This document shows positions 1-5,214 of a DNA stretch of 5,726 nt, piece after piece. Under the pieces are notes generated by a model. It searched no databases. It was given only the letters and a program-made list of their open reading frames with translations, and was not told the origin of the DNA. The translations under genes were made by a program, and so were the position numbers. The stretch's first letter is position 1. Every line of letters begins with the position of its first letter. This DNA is from Armatimonadota bacterium (GTDB taxonomy: Bacteria; Armatimonadota; Fimbriimonadia; Fimbriimonadales; Fimbriimonadaceae): the NCBI GenBank assembly GCA_023428805.1, contig JAEYWW010000073.1, positions 1 through 5,726 on the forward strand. The letters run 5' to 3'.

Positions 1-286
1 CATGAATGAAGGCCGCGGCGTCTCACCCTACAAGGGCCGCGACCACCATCCTCGCGCCTTCACCATGTGGATGGCGGGCGGCGGCATCAAGCCGGGAACC
101 GCAGTCGGCGTCACCGACGAGTTGGGCTACAACATCGTCGAGGACCCTGTGCACGTGCATGACCTGCACGCGACACTCCTGCATCTGATGGGCATCGACC
201 ACACGCGTCTGACCTACAAATCGCAGGGGAGAAATTTCCGCCTGACCGACGTGCATGGCAACGTCGTCCAGAAGCTGCTTGCTTGA
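1..286 (+). CDS. DUF1501 family protein, C-terminal fragment (5' end outside window)
   Basis: This is the last 94 or so residues of a DUF1501 protein; the reading frame is open to the left edge, so the apparent ATG at position 2 is probably internal. Visible family hallmarks are GRDHHP (visible residues 12-17), the segment [11 protein letters not shown] (22-32), a [15 protein letters not shown] stretch and the closing [13 protein letters not shown] block just before the stop. DUF1501 proteins are distant members of the alkaline phosphatase/sulfatase fold, usually exported, about 400-480 residues long, and often encoded beside DUF1549/DUF1553 proteins. The Asp-His in GRDHHP would be part of the metal-site region of that fold, which is inference. 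The substrate is unknown. The gene converges on kdsA across a 47-base gap, so the two are not co-transcribed. Family assignment is strong; function is not established. Confidence 0.87.
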   Translation, partial: MNEGRGVSPYKGRDHHPRAFTMWMAGGGIKPGTAVGVTDELGYNIVEDPVHVHDLHATLLHLMGIDHTRLTYKSQGRNFRLTDVHGNVVQKLLA

Positions 287-306
287 CTCAAGGGGCACAG
301 GCAAGA

Positions 307-324
307 GCGGCGGCTAGCCGCCGC
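307..324. terminator. Perfect GC palindrome between convergent genes, possible bidirectional terminator hairpin
   Basis: The 18 bases GCGGCGGCTAGCCGCCGC are an exact palindrome. In RNA from either strand they can fold into a 7-bp GC stem with a CTAG loop. The site lies 20 bases after the DUF1501 stop and 9 bases after the kdsA stop, where a terminator serving both converging transcripts would be expected. Neither side has a run of T: the minus-strand transcript continues TCTTGCC and the plus-strand one ACTCCTG. A classical intrinsic terminator is therefore not proven; it could instead be a 3'-end stabilising hairpin. Confidence 0.5.
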
Positions 325-333
325 ACTCCTGCG

Positions 334-1140
334 TCAACGTGCGTGGAAATCCCGCGCCTGCTCCAAAATCTCCCTCGCCCGCGCGAGGGGCCACTGGGTG
401 GCGGAATCGCTGAGCGCGTTCGCGGGATCGGGGTGGATTTCGAGAAAAAGAGCATCGATTCCGACCGCGCAGGCGGCGCGAACCATCGCGGGGATCGATT
501 CTCGGACGCCGCCCGTCGCCGTTCCGGCTCCACCGGGGCGCTGGGCGGAGTGGGTGGCGTCGAAGCACACGGGATGCCCGAATGACCGCATGATCTCCAG
601 GCCGGGCATATCAACGATCAAAGTGTTGTAGCCGAACGTGGTTCCGCGCTCGGTCAGCATGATGCCCTTGGCGGTGTAGCTCTCCAGCTTCGCGACAATA
701 TTTTTGGTGTCGTGGGGGGCGAGGAATTGACCCTTTTTGACATTGACCGGCTTTCCGGTCATCGCCGCCGATTCCAGCAGGTCGCTTTGGCGGCAGAGGA
801 AGGCGGGGATTTGGAGAATATCGACGACGGACGAAGTGGGGGCCGCCTGCTCGGGGAGGTGGATGTCGGTCGTGGTGGGAAGATCGAACTTGCGGCCAAC
901 AGCCTGGATGATCTCCAGCCCCGCCTCCATGCCCGCTCCGCGAATGGAGCCGCCCGAGGTCCGGTTGGCTTTGTCGAACGATGCCTTGAAGATGTAGTTC
1001 AGCCCAAGCTCAGCGCAAAGTTCTTTGACCTGCCCCGCGACCTCCTCACAGAGAGCCGGAGACTCGGCGAGGCAGGGGCCGGCGATGACGGTCAGCGACC
1101 CATCCCCGATCTGGAAATCCTTAACGTGAAGCAACTGCAC
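334..1140 (-). CDS. kdsA: 3-deoxy-8-phosphooctulonate synthase (Kdo-8-phosphate synthase), metal-dependent class
   Basis: KdsA condenses phosphoenolpyruvate with arabinose 5-phosphate to give Kdo 8-phosphate, the committed step to the Kdo of lipopolysaccharide, in the cytoplasm. The protein (268 residues from the chosen GTG) shows the family blocks KASFDKANR, PAFLCRQSDLL, NVKKGQFLAP and EIHPDP. The four metal ligands of the class II enzymes are all visible at Cys23 (in IAGPC), His197 (DATHS), Glu234 (LEIHP) and Asp245 (ALSDS). Their spacings of 174, 37 and 11 residues equal those of the Aquifex enzyme as I recall it (C11, H185, E222, D233). E. coli KdsA has Asn at the Cys position, so this one should need a divalent metal. 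I chose GTG 1140 because GGAAGGG lies 9 bases upstream. An in-frame ATG at 1185 would add a serine-rich leader, has no ribosome binding site and overlaps dsbD by 65 bases. The gene is last in the DsbD-N/dsbD/kdsA cluster and overlaps the dsbD end by 20 bases. Confidence 0.95.
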   Translation of the reverse strand: MQLLHVKDFQIGDGSLTVIAGPCLAESPALCEEVAGQVKELCAELGLNYIFKASFDKANRTSGGSIRGAGMEAGLEIIQAVGRKFDLPTTTDIHLPEQAAPTSSVVDILQIPAFLCRQSDLLESAAMTGKPVNVKKGQFLAPHDTKNIVAKLESYTAKGIMLTERGTTFGYNTLIVDMPGLEIMRSFGHPVCFDATHSAQRPGGAGTATGGVRESIPAMVRAACAVGIDALFLEIHPDPANALSDSATQWPLARAREILEQARDFHAR

Positions 1141-3049
1141 TGCCCGCCGCCCTTCCAGCTTGGAGGAACTTGATGAACTCCTCATTGTTGGGCGCGAGCC
1201 CCTGATAGACCTTCAATACCCTCTCAGTTTGGGGATCCATCACCACATAGACTGGATTGGTTGAAGTTTTCGTAAGTCTTTCCCGCAGTGCGGCATTCGC
1301 ACGGTTCTCGGCATCGGGGCGATCTGTGAAAAGCTCGGCGAGTTGGAACTGTTCAAGTTCTTCCCGAACGTCCTTGGACGGGAAGACTTCGGATTCCATG
1401 ACGCGGCAGTTCGTGCACGTATAGCCCGTGAAGTTGATGAAGAGGAGCTGATTTTCGGCAATCGCAGTTGCTTTTGCGGTTTCGTAGCTGAGAATCCAAG
1501 GAAGTTTGTCTTTGCGCTCGGCCACCTGTGTGCTGGGCATGAATCCGCTCAAACTACCGAGAGGAGCACCTTGGATCGCAGCGAGCCAATAGAAGGCAAG
1601 ACCAATGCTTGCCACCCCAATCACACGGCGGGGAATGCCGATGTTGGTGCTTTGATCTTTCGGCAGCTTGATCCACCCCAGAAGATAGAGTCCCGCCATT
1701 GCAAAGAGCGCAGCCCAGATCGCAAGGAAAATTTCCTTGGGGAGCAGCTTCCAGTTCTCCAGCAAGTCGGCATTTGACAAAAATTTGAGAGCGGCCGCCA
1801 ACTCCACAAAGCCGAGAAAAGCCTTCACCGTGACGAGCCAAGTCCCCGATTGCGGCATCTTGGCAAGAAGCTGCGGAAAAAGCGCTAAAAGGAAGAAGGG
1901 GAGCGCAAAGGCAACGCTGAACCCAACCATGCCAAGGATGGGATAAAACCAATCACCGCCAGCCGCACCAGCCAACACCGTTCCTGCAAACGGCACGGTG
2001 CAGGTAAACGAAGTGAGGCTGAAAGCCAATCCCATCAAAACCGGCCCGACAAAGCCGCCAGATTTGCCACCCTTCTTTTGAAGCTTGTTGACGACCCCGC
2101 TGGGGATGTAGATTTCAAAGACTCCGAAGAGGTTGGCGGCAAGAACCACGAACAGAATGGCAAGGCCGAGATTGACCCATGTGTTCGCCGCGATAACCTG
2201 AACACCCGAGGCGCCGAAGATTGCGGTGACGATCAGTCCCAGTGCGACAAATGTGCCGATGATTCCCAGACAGTAGGCGATGGCCCCACTGAGATTCTTT
2301 TTCTTGTCGCCGGCTGATTTGCTGAAGAAGCTGACTGTGACGGGAATCATAGGCCACACGCAGGGAGTCAGAAGCGCGCCCAGTCCCGACAAGAACGCAA
2401 AAAGCAAGAACATGAACGGACCTTGCTTCTTGGCGTTTTCGATGTTCAGCACCGTTTCGTCAACTGGACCAGGCTGGGTTCCGGCTGCAGGTTTTTCTTC
2501 CGGCACGATGTAGCTGGCGGGCTGCTCGGGGACGGCGGTGCTGGCGGCGGCGAAATCCGCGCGGCCTGTGCCAGCAGAAGGCGCAACTATGAACTCAAGC
2601 TTCTCCGTTGCGGGATTGGCGCAGAGCCTCTCGTTGCAGACTTGGAACTTCAGGTCAACCGCGTACTTGCCCGGCTTGGCATCATCCGCCAGCTTGATTG
2701 GGATTCCGAACGACATGCCCCCTTTGAACTTGGCAACTTCAGTTTTGAACCCTCGGTCGTAGACGTAATGAGGCTTGGGGAAGAGCGGATCGCCCGCGAG
2801 AGTGTAGGGCGCGCCTTCCACAGCCGAAACCTCAAGCTCGATCATCTCGCTTGGCTTTTCGGGGGAGTAGACATAGGCTCCTTCACTGAATTCGCCGGTG
2901 ACGATCACGCGGGCGTGTTCGCCGGGGCGGGCATCGGCGGGATCCAGCTTCGCCGACCATTTGGCGGACGGCGAATCGGCCTGCGCCCACGACATGACGC
3001 CGAAGGTCGCAGCGGCCACGGCGGAAAGAATTCGCGCGAGGAGCCTCAT
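1121..3049 (-). CDS. dsbD: Thiol:disulfide interchange protein DsbD (protein-disulfide reductase)
   Basis: DsbD carries electrons from cytoplasmic thioredoxin across the inner membrane to periplasmic thiol proteins, keeping cytochrome c maturation factors and disulfide isomerases reduced. All three domains are present in 642 residues, somewhat longer than the E. coli protein. They are a signal peptide (about 1-24, ending SWAQA); a periplasmic immunoglobulin-like alpha domain with the pair Cys138 and Cys143 (VCNERLC); and a membrane domain from about 210 to 492 with roughly eight hydrophobic segments and Cys230 (TPCVWP) and Cys350 (SFTCTVP). The third is a C-terminal thioredoxin-like domain with Cys545 and Cys548 in GYTCTNC. 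All six redox cysteines are thus intact. The alpha-domain pair is spaced C-x4-C, one residue shorter than I recall for E. coli (C-x5-C). The gene starts 7 bases after the DsbD-N gene with no good Shine-Dalgarno, so translational coupling is likely. Its end overlaps kdsA. Confidence 0.95.
   Translation of the reverse strand: MRLLARILSAVAAATFGVMSWAQADSPSAKWSAKLDPADARPGEHARVIVTGEFSEGAYVYSPEKPSEMIELEVSAVEGAPYTLAGDPLFPKPHYVYDRGFKTEVAKFKGGMSFGIPIKLADDAKPGKYAVDLKFQVCNERLCANPATEKLEFIVAPSAGTGRADFAAASTAVPEQPASYIVPEEKPAAGTQPGPVDETVLNIENAKKQGPFMFLLFAFLSGLGALLTPCVWPMIPVTVSFFSKSAGDKKKNLSGAIAYCLGIIGTFVALGLIVTAIFGASGVQVIAANTWVNLGLAILFVVLAANLFGVFEIYIPSGVVNKLQKKGGKSGGFVGPVLMGLAFSLTSFTCTVPFAGTVLAGAAGGDWFYPILGMVGFSVAFALPFFLLALFPQLLAKMPQSGTWLVTVKAFLGFVELAAALKFLSNADLLENWKLLPKEIFLAIWAALFAMAGLYLLGWIKLPKDQSTNIGIPRRVIGVASIGLAFYWLAAIQGAPLGSLSGFMPSTQVAERKDKLPWILSYETAKATAIAENQLLFINFTGYTCTNCRVMESEVFPSKDVREELEQFQLAELFTDRPDAENRANAALRERLTKTSTNPVYVVMDPQTERVLKVYQGLAPNNEEFIKFLQAGRAAGSAVASR
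1150..1156 (-). promoter_or_regulatory. Ribosome binding site deciding the kdsA start
   Basis: On the minus strand GGAAGGG lies 9 bases before GTG 1140 and inside the end of dsbD. The alternative ATG at 1185 is preceded by GGCTCGCGCCCAACA, which has no Shine-Dalgarno match. This favours the GTG start and suggests that kdsA translation is coupled to dsbD. Confidence 0.6.
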
Positions 3050-3056
3050 TTTGAAC

Positions 3057-3506
3057 TTACTTGACGGTGACGGTCGCGGTGGCTTCGACCGTGGACGGCG
3101 GGAAGCAGGCCGAGTCGTCGCAGAGCTGGTAGTTGACCTTCACCTTGACGGTCGTCTTGCCCGCCTTGGCCGGAGCTTTGAATGTCACGGGAATCTTGAC
3201 GGTGCCTTCGTAGACCATCGTCTCGCTGCCGCCCGCATTGCCGGATTTGCCCTTCGGATAAGCGGCTTTGACGATCTTGACTGATCCATCAGCGGCCGTG
3301 ATCTTCAAGGGAATCTCGTAGTCCTTGGAAGGCGGATTCTGGTAGGCATGGTAGCCCGCCGGGATGACGACGGTGACGTCGCCCTTGAATTCTTTGTTCT
3401 TCGCCGCCGTGGTCTTGGCCAGTTTGATCGAAGCCGACGGCTTCGGAGCCTGGGCCATGGCCATCACGGCGACCGACATCACACCCAAAAGAGCAATTTT
3501 CTTCAT
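3057..3506 (-). CDS. Secreted single-domain DsbD N-terminal (alpha)-like protein
   Basis: This is a 149-residue protein with a clear Sec signal peptide (MKKIALLGVMSVAVMAMAQA) and no lipobox cysteine, so it is probably soluble in the periplasm. The mature part is lysine-rich, predicted beta-rich, and resembles only the N-terminal domain of DsbD: the block GYHAYQNPPSKDYEIPLKI, then VNYQLCDDSACFPP near the end with Cys129 and Cys134. In DsbD this cysteine pair takes electrons from the membrane domain and passes them to periplasmic partners. There is no membrane or thioredoxin domain here, and the next gene, 7 bases downstream, encodes a complete DsbD with its own alpha domain. I infer an additional electron acceptor or adaptor for that DsbD; the partner is unknown. 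GTG 3512, ATG 3509 and ATG 3506 are consecutive possible starts. I chose 3506 because AAGG lies 7 bases upstream, the best spacing. Confidence 0.83.
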   Translation of the reverse strand: MKKIALLGVMSVAVMAMAQAPKPSASIKLAKTTAAKNKEFKGDVTVVIPAGYHAYQNPPSKDYEIPLKITAADGSVKIVKAAYPKGKSGNAGGSETMVYEGTVKIPVTFKAPAKAGKTTVKVKVNYQLCDDSACFPPSTVEATATVTVK

Positions 3507-3513
3507 CATCACA

Positions 3514-3517
3514 CCTT
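3514..3517 (-). promoter_or_regulatory. Ribosome binding site of the DsbD-N gene
   Basis: AAGG (continuing as AAGGTG) on the minus strand is 7 bases from ATG 3506, 4 bases from ATG 3509 and 1 base from GTG 3512. The spacing decides in favour of ATG 3506, giving the conventional signal-peptide start MKKIALL. Confidence 0.55.
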
Positions 3518-3564
3518 GTTAGACGAGTGAGAGTGGTAACTCATGTCGTCATTGACACGGTTCC

Positions 3565-3616
3565 AAAAAATGAACCCGCAGGGGTATTGTGGCCCAGGTT
3601 GGGCCGACGTCAGCCC
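3565..3616 (-). terminator. Possible terminator region after sdhB: stacked small hairpins and a T-run
   Basis: Reading the minus strand past the sdhB stop there are three hairpin options. The first is GGGCTG-ACGT-CGGCCC (3616-3601, one G-T pair, overlapping the stop). The second is GGCCC-AACCT-GGGCC (3605-3591), which competes with the first. The third is ACCC-CTGC-GGGT (3585-3574), followed by TCA and six T (3570-3565). The last has only a 4-bp stem, so it is a weak intrinsic terminator. The rest of the gap up to the DsbD-N gene (3513-3564) shows no convincing -35/-10 pair, so the promoter of the dsb cluster is unresolved and read-through from sdhB remains possible. Confidence 0.4.
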
Positions 3617-4380
3617 GTCAGCCCCATCCACCGACGAATTCGATATACGGTCGTCGAGCGATTGATCTCCGCAATGGCCTGAGTGAGGGGGACGCCTTTG
3701 GGGCAGACCTTGACGCAGTTCTGGGCGTTGCCGCAGTTGGTGATGCCGTCCTCGCTGGTCATATAGTCGAGGCGGTCATGCTCAAGAGCCTTGCCGATCG
3801 GATGCAGGTTGAAGAGGAGGGACTGACCGACCGGTGCGGGACCGACGAACGTGTTCTTGTCGTTGAATTGCGGGCAGGCTTCCATGCAGCATCCACAGGT
3901 CATACACTGAGACAATTTGTAGCGGAGCTTGCGGATGTTGTCATCCTGCGGCTGGGCCATGCCGAGGTCGTAGCTGCCATCAATCGGAACCCACGCCTTG
4001 ACCTTGATGAGGCTGTTGAACATCGCAGATCGGTCGACAATGAGATCGCGCACGAGAGGAAATTTGGTCATCGGCTCCAGCGTGATCTCCCAAGCGTCGC
4101 CATTCTCCTTGCCGACCACTTCAATGAGCGCGGTGCAGGCCTGGCGGACATGGCCATTGATGATCATGGTGCAGGAGCCGCAGACCTCCTCAAGACAGGC
4201 CGCTTCCCACGCGGGAGGCTCGACAGCCTTGCCATCGGTATTCGTGGGCCTCTTGCGGACTTCCATCAGACTGGAGATCACGTTCATGTTCTCGCGATAC
4301 GGGATTTCGAACGTGTCCCAATGTGACGGCTGGTCCTTTGCCGCCTGACGCTTCACCTTGAGCCGGATCGTCTGTGCCAT
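3610..4380 (-). CDS. sdhB: Succinate dehydrogenase / fumarate reductase iron-sulfur subunit
   Basis: SdhB passes electrons from the flavin subunit SdhA to the quinone at the membrane anchor of complex II, through three iron-sulfur clusters, on the cytoplasmic face of the inner membrane. The 256 residues match the usual length. The N-terminal ferredoxin-like domain carries the [2Fe-2S] ligands Cys62, Cys67, Cys70 (CLEEVCGSC) and Cys82. The C-terminal domain has Cys159, Cys162, Cys165 and Cys169 (CMTCGCCMEACP) and Cys216, Cys222 and Cys226 (CGNAQNCVKVCP). By analogy with E. coli, 159/162/165 plus 226 would bind [4Fe-4S] and 169/216/222 would bind [3Fe-4S]. ATG 4380 gives the expected N-terminus; an AGGAA lies 13 bases upstream, rather far for a ribosome binding site. 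No sdhA or sdhC lies next to it: upstream is a divergent glycosyltransferase and downstream the dsb cluster. Succinate dehydrogenase and fumarate reductase cannot be told apart from this subunit alone. Confidence 0.93.
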   Translation of the reverse strand: MAQTIRLKVKRQAAKDQPSHWDTFEIPYRENMNVISSLMEVRKRPTNTDGKAVEPPAWEAACLEEVCGSCTMIINGHVRQACTALIEVVGKENGDAWEITLEPMTKFPLVRDLIVDRSAMFNSLIKVKAWVPIDGSYDLGMAQPQDDNIRKLRYKLSQCMTCGCCMEACPQFNDKNTFVGPAPVGQSLLFNLHPIGKALEHDRLDYMTSEDGITNCGNAQNCVKVCPKGVPLTQAIAEINRSTTVYRIRRWMGLTG

Positions 4381-4449
4381 AACTGAGTTTCGGTTCCTGC
4401 GTTATTCTACGTGATACACGTGGGGGAAAACTGGACTCCCGGGAACTTA
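4381..4449. promoter_or_regulatory. Divergent promoter region between sdhB and the glycosyltransferase gene
   Basis: About 69 bases separate the sdhB ATG from the preferred glycosyltransferase ATG and must carry both promoters. For sdhB, TAGAAT (4409-4404, minus strand) is one mismatch from a -10 box and sits about 23 bases before the start codon. The hexamer 17 bases further up (AGTTTT) is a poor -35, so the call is tentative. I see no good -35/-10 pair on the plus strand. Confidence 0.4.
4409..4421. promoter_or_regulatory. 13-base dyad, candidate operator
   Basis: ACGTG-ATA-CACGT is an inverted repeat with perfect 5-base arms, lying near the middle of the divergent intergenic region and touching the candidate sdhB -10 box. 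Its symmetry and position fit a dimeric regulator site controlling one or both genes. A single 5+5 dyad can occur by chance, and no regulator is encoded in the window. Confidence 0.3.
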
Positions 4450-5214
4450 ATGACGACCATCATGCCAGAAGCGACTCCCGCTCACCCGACTCAACCACGT
4501 GTCCACGTGCTCGGAGTTCCGGTCGATCAACTCACGATGGATCAGACCTTGGAGCGCGTCGAAGCCATGATTGAATCAGGCGAATCGCATCTTGTGGTCA
4601 CTGCAGATTCGAGCGGAATCGTCATGGCGCAGACGGACGAAGAACTCATGTCCCTCTACCGCAAGGCCGATCTGAGCACACCGGACAGCAACGGTGTCGT
4701 CTGGGCGATGAAGCGGAAAGGGTGTCCGCAGAGGGAGCGGGTGACCGGTGTGGAACTGGCCGACAGAATCTGCGCCTTGAGCCCCGCCAAGGGGTGGTCC
4801 ATCTTTCTGCTTGGAAGCGAGCCGGGAGTCGCTGAGCAGGCCGCGAGAAATTTGGAGATCAAATATCCCGGCATCAAGATCGCCGGGCATCGGCATGGAT
4901 ACTTTAAAGCGGAGGAGGATATGGATGTGGCGGCGGAAGTCGCGCCGTTCAGCCCCGATGTGCTGCTCGTGGCGATGGGCATTCCCCGGCAGGAAAAGTT
5001 CATCGTCCGCACGATGCCGACCATTCGTGCGCGCGTCGCTATCGGCGTGGGAGGCACTCTGGATGTCTTCGCGGGCAAAGTCAAGCGGGCGCCAGTGATC
5101 TTTCAAAAAATGAAGATGGAGTGGCTCTGGCGGCTTCTGCTGAATCCGACCAAGTTCAGCAAAGTCAAACTCCTGCCGAAGTTCGTGATGATGAATCTGA
5201 AGTCAGGGAAATGA
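4450..5214 (+). CDS. WecG/TagA/CpsF family glycosyltransferase (GT26)
   Basis: Members of this family transfer a sugar, typically N-acetylmannosamine or its uronic acid, from a UDP-sugar to a polyprenyl-diphosphate-linked sugar during synthesis of surface polymers such as enterobacterial common antigen or wall teichoic acid, at the inner face of the membrane. Numbered from ATG 4450 (254 residues, close to the usual 245), visible motifs are VVTADSSG (49-56), STPDSNGVVW (76-85), RVTGVELA, FLLGSEPG (119-126), AMGIPRQEKF (175-184) and GVGGTLDVFAG (199-209). Thr51 and Asp79 are 28 residues apart, like the Thr37/Asp65 pair described for Thermoanaerobacter TagA. The C-terminal EWLWRLLLNP matches the membrane-associating tail of the family. 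No signal peptide is seen. ATG 4450 has a weak GGGA 5 bases upstream; GTG 4411 and ATG 4462 are alternatives. The sugar and product cannot be read from the sequence. The next gene overlaps its stop. Confidence 0.88.
   Translation: MTTIMPEATPAHPTQPRVHVLGVPVDQLTMDQTLERVEAMIESGESHLVVTADSSGIVMAQTDEELMSLYRKADLSTPDSNGVVWAMKRKGCPQRERVTGVELADRICALSPAKGWSIFLLGSEPGVAEQAARNLEIKYPGIKIAGHRHGYFKAEEDMDVAAEVAPFSPDVLLVAMGIPRQEKFIVRTMPTIRARVAIGVGGTLDVFAGKVKRAPVIFQKMKMEWLWRLLLNPTKFSKVKLLPKFVMMNLKSGK

Noticed and set aside
1..286. A complete small gene starting at ATG 2
   Set aside because: The translation begins mid-domain of DUF1501 and the frame is open to the window edge, so it is the tail of a longer gene.
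712..1173. A 153-codon open frame on the plus strand opposite kdsA
   Set aside because: It is antisense to conserved KdsA motifs, with no recognisable domain.
2423..3064. A 213-codon open frame on the plus strand opposite the dsbD N-terminal half
   Set aside because: It is antisense to the signal peptide, alpha domain and first part of the membrane domain of DsbD. Its arginine- and glycine-rich composition is typical of a shadow frame.
3519..3569. A sigma-70-like promoter for the dsb cluster (TTGGAA ... TGAGTT, minus strand)
   Set aside because: The spacing is 17 bases but the -10 hexamer matches the consensus poorly, so I do not call it.
3589..4326. A 245-codon open frame on the plus strand opposite sdhB
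   Set aside because: It lies almost wholly antisense to sdhB, whose ten cluster cysteines prove the minus-strand frame. Its translation resembles no family I know and is a by-product of high GC content.
4411..4449. GTG 4411 as the start of the glycosyltransferase
   Set aside because: It would add 13 residues unlike the family, has no ribosome binding site, leaves only 30 bases for two divergent promoters and would put the dyad inside the gene.
4576..5106. A 176-codon open frame on the minus strand opposite the glycosyltransferase
   Set aside because: The plus-strand frame carries all the GT26 motifs; this one is histidine- and arginine-rich with no family likeness.
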